64,000 bases of DNA from Diadema setosum. Lineage: Eukaryota > Echinodermata > Echinoidea > Diadematoida > Diadematidae. The position numbers were made by a program, and so were the translations under genes. Positions 25,910 to 32,830 of this stretch are shown in pieces (the stretch's first letter is position 1; the number at the start of each line of letters is the position of its first letter). The notes under the pieces were generated by a model. The model made no database searches and was not told the DNA's origin. It worked only from the letters and a program-made list of their open reading frames with translations. The stretch lies in NCBI RefSeq assembly GCF_964275005.1, contig NC_092688.1:20306403-20370402 (forward strand), read 5' to 3'.

Positions 25910-28900
25910 GAGAGAGGTGAAGCTATTGCCATCAAGCTGACTGAGCTGGTACAGCAGTTCTGGGAAGAAGGGTCAGTGCCGCATCACTTCAAGAATGTCA
26001 ACATTGTGCATCTGTACCAGAACAAAGGGGACAGAGCTTTATGTGACAACCACAGTCAGAGGCATCTCACTGCTGAGCATCGCAGGAAATATCATGGCCC
26101 GTGTTGTTCTGAATCGCATTACACACCAACTGCTGGATGACGTGGTCTCTGAGAGCCAATGTGGATTTAGGAGCAACAGGGGACAATAGAGATGGTCTTC
26201 GCAGTATGGCAGCTACAAGAGAAGTGCCAAGAACAAAACCAGAGCCTCTACATCCTCTTCTTGGATCTGACGAAGGCTTTTTAACACTGTCAGCCGAGAG
26301 GGCCTGTGGGCTATCTTGGCCAAGGTAGGCTGCCCACCAAAGCTCGTCAGGATCATCCAGTCATTTCATGATATCCTTTCATGATGGCATGATGGCTCGC
26401 ATTGTGGAAAACGGAGATCTCTCTGACCCATTCCCGGTCTCTAATGGCGTGAAGCACGGTTGTGTGATGGCTCCCACACTCTTCAGCCTTATGTTTGCTA
26501 CCATGCTCTTCTGCGCCCTGTGCAGGTGTGACGCTAGTGTCACTATTCGCTACAGATTGCCGATTCTTTGACCTTCGACGTCTGAAGGCAAAAACGAAAG
26601 TCCTGAAGGCCCTTGTGAGACACTTCCTGTTTGCAGATGATTGTGCGCTTGCAGCACTGAATGAACCAGACCTGCAAGAACTTGCCACTTGTTTTGCAGA
26701 AGCAGCAAAAGCCTTCGGACTGACCATTAGCCTGCGAAAATCAGATGTGATGCTTCAGCCTGTACCTGGCCTGACACCTCCTGAGCCTCAGATCGAGATT
26801 GAGGGCACAACACTGAACGACGTGGAGAGCTTCACATACCTGGGAAGCTGCCTGTCTTCAAACTGTAGCGTGGAAAAGGAAGTCTCCAACAGGCTTGCAA
26901 AGCAGGAGCTTCGTTTGGCAGACTTTGGACACGTGTGTGGGGTGATCGAACTAGGCATCAGACTCTCTACCAAGCTGGCAGTCTACAAGGTAGTCGTCGT
27001 CACCTCTCTGCTCTGTGGCTGTGAGACGTGGACGCTGTACAGGAGGCAAATCCGTGCACTTGACCAGTTCTACCTCCGCTGCCTCCGACGAATCATGGGA
27101 ATTTCCTGGCAGGACAGAGTCTCCAAAACCGAGGTGCTTCGCAGAGCCAAAAACGCCTGGGATCGAAGCCGTCATCATGAAGACCCAACTCCGGTGGTCG
27201 GACATGTAGTCCGAATGGATGATACGCGCCTACCAAAGACGATCTTCTTCTCCGAGCTGGCTTTTGGAGTAAGAAACCTTGAGAGGCCTCTGAAGCGGTA
27301 CAAGGACAGCCTGAAAACTTCCCTTGATGCCTGCGGCATCTCCGCCCGTGGCTGGCAATCGCTTGCTTCCGACCGCACTGCCTGGCGTCCAGCTGTCCAA
27401 AAGGGTGTTAGCCTGTTCGAGAAAAAGCGCCTCAAGGGCCTGGACCAGAAGCGAAAAGCCCGTAAAGAGAGGATCCCGGACCCTACTTCTGCCGTGGCTT
27501 GCCCAACATGTGGCCGCGTCTGCGCGTCCGCCTTTGGGCTCCGTTCCCACCTCCGGCGTCACTGACGTCATTGTCAAACCCGACAGACTTCCATTATTAT
27601 TATTATTATTATATGTTTGTGTATATGTGTTTGGTGATATACCTACCCTAGAGCATTGCAACCGTTAGGGACTTCAGAGCCACAAAGTGTCTCTTGAAGA
27701 GGCCTACCTATTGATGATATTTGGCAGCGACAACCGAGAAACATGCAGGTCTGTAATTATATCTGTTTTGAGGCAGGGAAACGTAGATAATGATTCTACT
27801 CATAACGTAAATATTTCGACTACAAAAATGTGATATTTAAGAAGTTTATTCACAGGGATGGAAGGTTGCGAATGCAGAGAAACGGCAAAATACAGGAAGC
27901 AAGTTATACTGTGAGCTTTGAAAATGACATTAATCAAGAACCTCAGTTACCACTGGTCCAGATCTCTTCTTGCTTCATGGCATGCTTATGTTAGCCTCGG
28001 ATCCTTGTCAAAAATATGATGCCCGCAGATAAGCTTCACATGTAACCATGGCTGCTTACCATACACAAACCGTAGAATGATCCTTCCCCCGTTCGCACGA
28101 TTCTTGGTTGACCTCGCCTTGTCTCGACTCATAGGCCTGAATTCACGAAGGTGGTACAAATGAAACCATGGTTTAAACCATGGACAAAAACCATGGAGCG
28201 CCAAGTGTCGCACGGAATATTTCGTTACGAAATTGGTCATTTTCGTCGACAAAATGACCGTTTCCTCAACGAAATTATCATTTCGTGGACGAAATGTTCA
28301 TTTAGTTACAAAATGTTGTCATTTCGTTACAAAATAATCATTTCATCGACGAAATGACTGATTTCGTAACGAAATATTTCATGCGATACTTGGCGCTCCA
28401 TGGTTTTTGTCCTTGGTTTAAACCATGGTTTCATTTTGTACCACCTTCGTGAATTCGGGCCATATAAAAGCAGTGTCGAGGCATGCGGGTTGCAAGTCCA
28501 AACTGATGGCATAAACAATCCAGAGGAGCAGCACTTTCAGGGACCTCGATTCAATACTTGGTTCCCACTGTAATGAATTGTGTGTGTGTGTTTAATTATA
28601 GAAATACGCTTGAAAATTGCAACAACGCGTTGCCGTGTAAGCTTGGAAAAACATGTTCATGAATGATGAATATCAACACACTGATGTTCATTTGTCATAA
28701 GTTTATGAATTCTCTTATTTGTTTCTTTATTCATGTAATTATTATTTTCATCTCTCTTTCATTCAGATGCCAACGGCCTAAAGGAGGTAGATCGCGTGAG
28801 GGCGCTGCAGAAATTTTACTTGGAATGCCTTCATAAGCATGAGCAATGTGCCTTCCCCGGGGATAACACGAGGTACGGCAAGCTGCTCATGCGCCTCCCA

Positions 28901-29011
28901 AGTCTCCGTAGAGTTAGCGCCAGATCCGTAGAGCAGTTCTTCCGCTTGAAGCTAGAAGGGAAGATCGACGTTTACGATTTGGTGAAGGAAATGATGAATT
29001 TTGGCATATAG
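5183..29011 (+). CDS. Orphan nuclear receptor, five exons, frameshifted in the DNA-binding domain (whole gene)
   Basis: This is a ligand-regulated or orphan transcription factor expected to act on DNA in the nucleus. Exons are 5183-5607, 18051-18302, 22166-22436, 24556-24740 and 28767-29011. With one surplus base at 5566 discounted, the total is 1377 nt (458 residues plus stop), and every GT-AG junction is in phase. The order is a 68-residue N-terminal region, two zinc fingers, a hinge with VRPDRRPGG, and a ligand-binding domain with the signature WAKGIGRF...[11 protein letters not shown] and a C-terminal AF-2 helix LVKEMM. The P-box is CEACKG. The last exon resembles NR2 (RLPSLRRVS), while KLEGK and the post-finger VRPDRR resemble NR3B/NR5. 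I infer an orphan of NR2/NR3 grade and cannot assign a subfamily; the invertebrate NR7 group is one possibility. As written, the frame stops after 127 residues, so this is either a pseudogene or a base error. Confidence 0.88.
5990..6500 (+). pseudogene. Degenerate LINE fragment, L1/Tx1-like
   Basis: Broken translations read like the C-terminal part of an L1/Tx1-type reverse transcriptase: a stretch resembling [19 protein letters not shown], followed after a frame change by [14 protein letters not shown], a motif typical of that region. A 13-bp G run (about 6266-6278) interrupts it. There are many stops and frameshifts. It lies in receptor intron 1 in the same orientation as the gene. Confidence 0.55.
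6640..8900 (+). pseudogene. Degenerate CR1/L2-like non-LTR retrotransposon
   Basis: Frame-broken translations give reverse transcriptase blocks in the correct order: [18 protein letters not shown], a block like [23 protein letters not shown] (about 7300), [17 protein letters not shown] (about 7470), FADDTSIF (about 7575), [12 protein letters not shown] (about 7800), a block around [15 protein letters not shown] (about 7940) and [13 protein letters not shown] (about 8020). A C-terminal part with YPTRH and GPDVWNSL runs to about 8400. A 3' untranslated part follows and ends near 8896 with short GAAACTG-type repeats, the usual LINE tail. Stops and frameshifts occur throughout, so it is dead. It lies in receptor intron 1. 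Confidence 0.85.
8901..9539. other. Intronic sequence without a recognisable feature
   Basis: AT-rich sequence between two LINE remnants in receptor intron 1. A 70-codon open stretch at 9050-9262 has no recognisable motif and no splice context I would trust. A G run sits at about 9514-9525. Confidence 0.5.
9540..10290 (+). pseudogene. CR1-like LINE 3' fragment
   Basis: The translation near 9560 begins with [13 protein letters not shown], followed after a frame change by [16 protein letters not shown]. These correspond to the LLQKRAIR...FMYKYINNQLP region near the end of CR1/L2 reverse transcriptases. A degenerate 3' untranslated part ends around 10285 in repeated GAAAT units, like the tails of the other LINE copies in this window. 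Confidence 0.65.
10545..11990 (-). pseudogene. Internally deleted LINE (endonuclease end plus RT ends, catalytic core missing)
   Basis: On the minus strand, 11990 to 11733 encodes the end of an APE-type endonuclease ([14 protein letters not shown]). The stretch 11549-11150 encodes the RT entry region ([18 protein letters not shown], then [15 protein letters not shown]). At about 11145 the sequence jumps straight to the RT C-terminal part ([34 protein letters not shown]), then [17 protein letters not shown] residues down to about 10560. The palm with the catalytic DD is therefore missing. It is related to the LINE at 25908-27615 and lies antisense in receptor intron 1. Confidence 0.8.
12099..12184. 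repeat. Left TACGTACGTA palindrome array
   Basis: Three palindromic TACGTACGTA-type units are separated by AATAATACTGC-like spacers, and the middle spacer is itself an inverted repeat. This is the inner part of the left arm of the 12048-15619 element. Confidence 0.8.
13262..13330. repeat. GGTTATAACGAG triple repeat, pogo/Tigger-like terminal motif
   Basis: Three direct copies of GGTTATAACGAG sit at about 13268-13313. The same motif occurs at 15167-15230 next to a CACTGTA end, and in the TA-flanked MITE at 53572-53768. It looks like an internal part of a pogo/Tigger-type terminal region. The matching outer end is not visible here. Confidence 0.55.
13370..13780. repeat. Tandem duplication, period about 317 bp
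   Basis: The stretch starting CCATTTCTTGAC at 13374 (then CGCTTTCAAACACGCGAC and AACATTGAAAA) recurs diverged at 13691. Short open frames inside it carry no recognisable domain. Confidence 0.65.
14080..15040. repeat. Three diverged tandem units, about 190-380 bp
   Basis: The words GCCGAAAT...AATCAT, GATC, AACGCATGT and AGAAA...CGCATTT recur in the same order starting near 14108, 14300 and 14682. The last two units also share a 3' part containing GCGAAGAGATTTT and AAGAA...AAAGAA. The first unit is truncated. This is satellite-like structure inside the composite element. A 92-codon open frame (14396-14674) falls inside and has no recognisable domain. Confidence 0.65.
15163..15239. repeat. pogo/Tigger-like terminal inverted repeat end
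   Basis: Two direct GGTTATAACGAG motifs are followed by an inverted CTCGTTATAACG and the end GTTTCACTG|TA at 15239. The CACTG end next to a TA fits a Tc1/mariner (pogo) terminus. The partner end is not identified. Confidence 0.55.
15325..15570. repeat. Array of about ten TACGTACGTA palindromes, roughly 22-26 bp period
   Basis: Units of (R)TACGTACGTA separated by AATAATACTGC, AATAAATACT and similar spacers run from about 15330 to 15563. Units alternate GCGTACGTACGC and TACGTACGTA. This is the right arm of the composite element. Minus-strand open frames over it are low-complexity shadows. Confidence 0.85.
15620..16840. other. Intron 1 sequence without a recognisable gene
   Basis: I see only a short AC/CG microsatellite (about 15988-16010). 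Short open frames at 15833-16060 and 16469-16744 show no domain, conserved motif or splice support. Confidence 0.5.
16841..16872. repeat. Perfect 32-bp palindrome
   Basis: CAAGGAGGTACTAGGC (16841-16856) is followed directly by its exact reverse complement (16857-16872), with no spacer. It is in receptor intron 1 with no related copy seen nearby. Confidence 0.95.
16873..17850. other. Intron 1 sequence, mostly featureless
   Basis: Short near-tandem words TAACTGGGTCAT occur at about 17009 and 17057, and poly-A/T tracts at about 17420 and 17490. No gene-like signal is seen. Confidence 0.5.
17851..18025. mobile_element. 175-bp MITE with GTCAAACCTGTCT ends, abutting exon 2
   Basis: The left end GTCAAACCTGTCTTAGCGAC and the right end (inverted GTCAAATCCGTCTATAGCGG) are terminal inverted repeats. 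The body repeats CTGTCTATAGCGACC / GGCCGC. It ends 25 bp before the splice acceptor of receptor exon 2, so the branch-point region of that intron lies at or within the element's edge. Confidence 0.7.
18051..18302 (+). CDS. Nuclear receptor exon 2: hinge
   Basis: The acceptor CTTAATACAG|TT completes the split Val codon from exon 1. The sequence continues [15 protein letters not shown], the basic extension after the second finger (resembling NR3B/NR5 receptors), and then an acidic, proline-rich hinge. Two in-phase donors exist: TCG|GTAAAG after 18302 and AAG|GTATGT after 18308. They would give proteins differing by two residues. Confidence 0.85.
18303..19305. other. Intron 2, first part, no feature
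   Basis: AT-rich sequence with a poly-A tract at 19201-19233. No mobile element or gene-like signal is recognised. Confidence 0.5.
19306..19630. mobile_element. 325-bp MITE with GGGCCCTGTTTCATA ends
   Basis: Terminal inverted repeats GGGCCCTGTTTCATA and TATGAAACAGGGCCC bound the element. The subterminal sequence repeats ACTTTACG / CGTAAAGT in both orientations. It lies in receptor intron 2. Confidence 0.75.
19749..19946. mobile_element. 198-bp MITE with GACATTTGCTCCTGCGACAA ends and telomere-like interior
   Basis: Inverted repeats GACATTTGCTCCTGCGACAA... and ...TTGTCGCAGGAGCAAATGTC bound a body containing CCTAAT and three CCCTAA units (about 19880-19898). A diverged relative lies at 58228-58350. 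Confidence 0.8.
20465..20793. mobile_element. 329-bp MITE with CAGGGGCGGATCC / GATCCGCCACTG ends
   Basis: Imperfect terminal inverted repeats of the CAGNGGCGGATCC type (often seen in hAT-like MITEs) are flanked by a 6-bp direct repeat TGATCT. The body repeats words such as GGTGCCACTTCCGG and GCTGACAA. Near the right end is the palindrome GGCGCACCCGGTGCGCC. Confidence 0.7.
20945..21655. repeat. Diverged inverted-repeat element rich in TTCGTACGAA-type words
   Basis: CGTCACAAACG near 20950 and the inverted CTTTGTGACC near 21640 look like old termini. The body is full of TTCGTA / TACGAA words. It contains a CAA microsatellite (21398-21419). Boundaries are uncertain. Confidence 0.4.
21656..22165. 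other. Intron 2, end, no feature
   Basis: T-rich intronic sequence leading to the acceptor ACCTCTTTAG at 22165. Nothing else is recognised. Confidence 0.5.
22166..22436 (+). CDS. Nuclear receptor exon 3: ligand-binding domain helices 1-5
   Basis: The acceptor CCTCTTTAG|AT supplies the rest of a split Asp codon. After a Ser-rich linker come the helix 3-5 region with [22 protein letters not shown] and VMRVAYR, the standard ligand-binding-domain signature. The donor ATACAG|GTACTA at 22436 splits an Arg codon, a placement that joins perfectly to SIDTYPL in exon 4. Confidence 0.93.
22685..22960. repeat. Fragment of the TTAA-flanked MITE family seen at 61542-62105
   Basis: Words such as TCGACTT...ACTGACA, CTTTCTGAAAGAG, GTTCTTTT and AAAAGTGAA occur in the same order as at about 61795-61875. 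No terminal repeats are retained here. It is in receptor intron 3. Confidence 0.55.
23255..23520 (-). mobile_element. tRNA-derived SINE-like remnant
   Basis: On the minus strand there is an A-box-like TAGCCAGGTGGTAGTG (about 23400-23385) and a B-box GGTTCGAGTTTC (23355-23344), spaced like a tRNA promoter, followed by a T-rich stretch. The sequence beside it (GATCGCAACTGCTGAT, CTTCACCCCTCT) matches the foldback at 62902-63024. It cannot be a real tRNA gene because no full cloverleaf is apparent. Confidence 0.55.
23521..24555. other. Intron 3, remainder
   Basis: AT-rich sequence with a C run (about 23896-23908) and a G run (about 24350-24360). A good polypyrimidine tract (CCTCCTTCCCTCT) leads to the exon 4 acceptor. 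Nothing else is recognised. Confidence 0.5.
24556..24740 (+). CDS. Nuclear receptor exon 4: ligand-binding domain, middle helices
   Basis: The acceptor TCGTAAAG|G completes the Arg codon from exon 3 and reads [14 protein letters not shown], then [18 protein letters not shown], equivalent to helices 6-9. The donor TTTCCTG|GTAAAT at 24740 leaves phase 1. An alternative acceptor eight bases downstream (CAATAG) would put the frame out. Confidence 0.9.
24798..24964. repeat. AT microsatellite
   Basis: Long (TA)n with GAATATGTG interruptions. Open frames reading YIYI are artefacts of the repeat. Confidence 0.95.
25262..25597. mobile_element. MITE copy A with GGAGCTTTAGATTT-type end
   Basis: It matches the inverted copy at 48782-49128 along its length. 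Shared words include GCGTCGTCTGAG/AAG, CACTACGCGTT and AGAGAGCTACTT, with the terminal AAATCTAAAGCTCC. It is in receptor intron 4. Confidence 0.7.
25815..25907. repeat. TAA/GATAAT microsatellite at the 5' edge of a LINE
   Basis: (TAA)n with GATAATAACGA interruptions ends directly where LINE coding sequence starts (AAAGAGAGAGGTGAAGC). Open frames reading NNNN or LLLL are artefacts of it. Confidence 0.95.
25908..27615 (+). pseudogene. LINE retrotransposon with 356-codon open RT end and C-terminal zinc finger
   Basis: This is a 5'-truncated non-LTR element. The region 25915-26490 holds frame-broken RT segments ([56 protein letters not shown]). From 26495 to 27565 one frame stays open: FADDCAL (catalytic Asp pair, 26630-26641), [47 protein letters not shown] and a last-21-residue finger CPTCGRVC...HLRRH. 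It ends in (ATT)n at 27591-27612, a LINE-type tail. Because the palm is split by frameshifts, it is not autonomous. It lies sense-oriented in receptor intron 4 and is related to 10545-11990. Confidence 0.88.
27616..28133. other. Intron 4 sequence without a recognisable feature
   Basis: Unremarkable AT-rich sequence between the LINE and the MITE. A minus open frame (27986-28252) has no recognisable motif and partly overlaps the MITE. Confidence 0.5.
28134..28461. mobile_element. 328-bp foldback MITE with GGCCYGAATTCACGAAGGTG ends
   Basis: Terminal inverted repeats of about 90 bp run from GGCCTGAATTCACGAAGG through ACCATGGTTTAAACCATGG to GCGCCAAGTGTCGC, and the other arm is nearly identical. 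The loop is a chain of small TTTCGTNNACGAAAT palindromes. The flanks on both sides read ATA, consistent with a 3-bp target duplication as in Harbinger-type elements. It is in receptor intron 4. Confidence 0.85.
28767..29011 (+). CDS. Nuclear receptor exon 5: end of ligand-binding domain and AF-2
   Basis: The acceptor TCTTTCATTCAG|AT completes an Asp codon and reads [18 protein letters not shown]. It continues with [28 protein letters not shown] and the AF-2 core LVKEMM, ending NFGI-TAG at 29009-29011. The AF-2 fits the phi-phi-x-E-phi-phi pattern needed for coactivator binding, so the domain itself looks intact. No AATAAA was found within 300 bp after the stop. Confidence 0.95.
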
Positions 29012-29315
29012 ATCAAGAAAAGGATTCCGCAATGCGAACTCCTGCTCGAATTGAATTTATTTGGCGTTCTAAATTTTTTTTTTTTTTTTTTTTCGGATTG
29101 CAAACATTATTTTGATCATGCGCAAAGTCACCTCAGATATCTTTTCGTAAAGTATGGCCCCACAATAATTCAAATTTCATGTCATTGCAAGACTTTACAT
29201 CCAAACGTGTGTCATAAATGTAAAAATAATCATTCGTACAAAAAGAAACATTTAATGATAGAATTTTATGTCCGGGAAATGATTGGTATTCAGACTCTGA
29301 AATGTTTCTATTAAT

Positions 29316-29366
<51 letters not shown>

Positions 29367-29440
29367 TATTGAAATGCACGTTATTTGGCTACATAGTCTT
29401 ACTTTAATTTACCTTTTGATCATTATGAACCCTTTATATG

Positions 29441-29484
<44 letters not shown>

Positions 29485-29649
29485 GTATATATATAGATGT
29501 ATATATATATATATATATATATCCGAGAACCCTCGCGTAATTCTTGGTGTTGACTTTTTGTCTGTTTTTGTGTGGCATTGTAATTTAGCTTCATGTTATT
29601 TCCCTTGGAATTTGCATACCTGTACATGAATATGGCGTCATGACTAAAC
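29012..29649. other. Possible 3' UTR and AT microsatellites
   Basis: A poly-T tract (about 29072-29093) is followed by (TA)n at about 29318-29368 and (TA)n with GTATATATATAT variants at 29441-29522. No gene-like signal is seen. Confidence 0.6.
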
Positions 29650-29930
29650 TTAGTTGAATTAAATTGAATTGAATTGAATTGAGTTTATTTCCACATGAAG
29701 CATTAAAACAACAGCATTATTCATAAAAAAGGAAATGCCGAACACACAAATGTAATGATAGTGGAGGCAAATCACAGAAAGCACACAATAGTCAATGAAA
29801 TTCAAATAAAAACATAAAAAATATGAAGAGTACAGTAAAAGGAAAGGAAGGAAATATCTAACATCAATTTCATAGATTAAACTAAGTTTCAATTTCATCA
29901 AAAAATTGTGGTTTTTTTTAAATAAAGTCT
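29650..29930 (-). repeat. LINE 3' end, minus strand, (CAATT)n tail
   Basis: GAATTGAATTGAATTGAGTTTATTTCC read on the minus strand is an end GGAAATAAACTCAATTC... with repeated CAATT. The same arrangement occurs at 47272-47400 (also TTTATTTCCACAT), 36150-36430 and 57745-57960. I infer 3' ends of CR1/L2-like LINEs. Confidence 0.55.
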
Positions 29931-30211
29931 CTTGAATTGATTTAAAGACTTACTACACATTATTACAAAGGAATGGACCATAAGAATAGAAAATTGGGAC
30001 ATTTTAATACGATTGAATGTGGCGGATGGATATAAAGGGCATTTTTAGTATTGCAATTATGAAATGATCAATTCCACACATGTACTCGTTAAATCAGGCA
30101 AACAATTATTGTTACATAATCTAATTTAGAAAGTAAGACCACTGGCAAATATTTGTACATATACACATGTGTATTATATATATTGAGTAGGTTGTCCACG
30201 TGTTGGCAAGA

Positions 30212-30261
<50 letters not shown>

Positions 30262-30595
30262 TATATACATATTATGTGTGTGTATTTTTTTTTTTGGTTG
30301 TTTTTTGCAAGTTGCTTTTTCCAGTGTCTAATTAGGTTGATAATTTCACTTTATTTGTTAGTTTGTATCTGTCTCTGTTCTGTAGCTTACCTTTTTAAAA
30401 AGAAAAAGAAAGTATTCCATAAGAGCTTTATTATTTCATTTATAGTTTTGTGGCTAAATACTGTTATGTCTTTTCTTTCTATTTACACCTTATGATTATA
30501 TCTTTGATCATACCACTGTCGTAATCGCATACTTTTAGTTTGCACAAACATGAGATATTCGTTTTCTTTCATTTTGATCACCTTTTTAATAATCT
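29931..30595. other. Intergenic sequence with AT microsatellite
   Basis: (TA)n at about 30211-30260. Nothing else is recognised. Confidence 0.5.
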
Positions 30596-30599
30596 GAAA

Positions 30600-31350
30600 C
30601 GATAATGGACTACGATTTTAGCACTGGTATCAAAATGCTAGAAAACGGGTAATCAAATGATTAATGTCTTAGGCTGTTCAGATCTGTATCATTATGTTGT
30701 ATGAGATAAGAATATCTGGATATCAAGTATGTAACACAATATGTGACTCGGATATTCATCGATCGCTATATTTGGACAAGTTTGAATCTTAATACATGTA
30801 TTGTTGTCGTGTTTTTTTTAATTTGCTGATCCCCAACTGATCCGATTTAATTTGTATAAAGTGACCTATGAATTCACCGATTGTGAAACTATGACCTTGG
30901 CACTGATATTAAAATGTTAGGAAAACGGATAATCAAAAGAAGATGTCTTGAGCTGTTCAGTTCTTTATAATGATGCTATATGAGAGAAGAATATATGGAT
31001 ATTATCTTAACGTATAAACCACGACATGTGACACGGACATTCATGATCGCTAGTTGGACAAGTTTGAGTTCTAAACAGGATATTGATTTTTACTGCTCTT
31101 CAGTTGATCGAATATACCAGAGCTACCAAGTCTCCCTGATTCTGCAGGAGTCTCCATGAAAATGTCAAAATCTGTTCATGTCTAAATAAGAGAATATTAA
31201 AATCTCCCTGACTTTGGAATTATTTTCACCCATTGTAATACGTGTAACACACAGATATCTCCCTGATTGCTGTGTGGAATCTCCCTGATTTGGATGTTGG
31301 AATGTTGGCAGACCTGAATATATAGTGACACATAAATTCACCGATTGTGA
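30600..31350. repeat. Diverged tandem duplication, offset about 283 bp
   Basis: The block beginning TTTTAGCACTGGTATCAAAATGCTAG (30617) recurs as CTTGGCACTGATATTAAAATGTTAG (30897). The shared order then continues with CTGTTCAG, ATGAGA, GAATAT, GGATAT, ATGTGAC and TTGGACAAGTTTGA. A third partial copy of the linker TAAATTCACCGATTGTGAA is at 31333. The stretch 31116-31316 inside contains five CTCCCTGA words, a separate short repeat. Confidence 0.7.
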
Positions 31351-32133
31351 ACTCTGCAGCAAGATGTAATTCGATATGATTCCTGCACAGGAAATGGCAA
31401 AACAAAGTAATGCAGCAAGGTCGTTTGAAATTAGCACATTTAATTGAAAAAAGAAGAAAAAAAGATCTAAAGCGCTTTGGACAGGTTAACCTGTAGATCT
31501 GTTCAAAATATCAGCGAGATCAACTGAAACGAGCTTTTTTACACATTCTGTTGCAATTAATTATTTTGACTAGATACCTGATGATTTTCGGAAAGTAGTG
31601 ATAACGATGTAAAAAACAACAGGTAAGACACTTGGAACGGGTGATACTTACGCTAAGAAATAAAAATAAAATGTTAATGTTGCTGTTATAATATACATAT
31701 TGTGTATAATTTGTGGTTTTTGTGGTAAATGCAACTTCTGTCTCAGTGTCCATTCTGTATGTCCTGAACCTTTTGCGTTTGATGTGGGTGTACATCATTG
31801 TTCACATGAAGCTTACCATTTCATATTAGCGCTATTAATTACCCCCCCCCCCATGTCTTCGACTACATTCTGCAATCCGCAACACAGATGATGGCCAGGA
31901 GATAATTACTCCAAAGGCTAGTCTTTCTTTAGCGAAATTGCCTCTTGTCTATACGAAAGTAAGAGTGATGTAATATTATGCAACACGGACTCATTAACGT
32001 ACATTTGCAAAAATAGGGCCTATCCTGCTGTGACCATCCATAAAGCCTGGGGTCTGAAAAGCATTACTGTCCATCAAATCTGGGAGTATTGTTCTGAGAA
32101 GAATCACCGGAAACAATTTGTACAAAACCTTAA
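31351..32133. other. Intergenic sequence, no feature
   Basis: AT-rich, with a C run at about 31842-31851. No gene or element is recognised. Confidence 0.5.
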
Positions 32134-32504
32134 AGGAACAGTTTACCATTGGGAGCAGTGATTTTAAAAATGATCAAGTTATCACATTTGATGCATGATT
32201 ATGTGTAGGTCAGTTGTATCACAAAACATCATACCATATAAAAATTTCGCAATAAAACCTAAAATATAAGGAGATATTACTATTTTTCTCACTAAACCAT
32301 AACTGTAGACGGTTCAGTCTAGAAAAACTGTTTTTTTTTTCAACAATAATAGTTCACATTTTGTATATTTGGCGATACTTAACTTTCATTATTCTGATTA
32401 CTATTTTTACATTTGGTTGTTTCTACCCCTAACCCATATTTTAGAACTATTTTGAAGCACTAAAGCTGGGTTTTTGTTTCATCTGCAAATGGTAAATAGT
32501 GCCT
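32134..32504. mobile_element. 371-bp MITE flanked by TTAA
   Basis: TTAA occurs on both sides (32130-32133 and 32505-32508). The ends are AGGAACAGTTTACCATT and the inverted AGGCACTATTTACCATT. The TTAA target and AGG-type ends match the larger MITE at 61542-62105, which suggests a shared family mobilised by a TTAA-targeting transposase. Confidence 0.75.
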
Positions 32505-32830
32505 TTAAGCGGCGTGATGCAGATAAAGTTTAAGAAGAAAAAAAATCTCTACTACGCTATGTGTAAAAGGAAAACAAGATAACACCTTGAAATAAATTTG
32601 CACAATGTCATGTGCGCACTCGATTGTCGTACGTGATTTTGTTCCACTGGCTTTTGATATTACCGAAGTTATCAGAGTTGAGACGTTATGGTAGATGTTA
32701 GTCAGGTATATAATCTATAACGTTGTGGGTAATATGAAAGTGAGTGAGCATCAATAAGGCGGGTGTAATGTGGATTTGAATAAAAATTTTTTTTAATGCA
32801 ATTTACACAAAGGTTACCATAACGTTTAAA
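32505..32830. other. Intergenic sequence, no feature
   Basis: AT-rich. Nothing recognised. Confidence 0.5.

Noticed and set aside
25601..26140. 179-codon open frame with an Asn run
   Set aside because: Spans a TAA microsatellite and then enters LINE sequence in one of several frames; not a gene.
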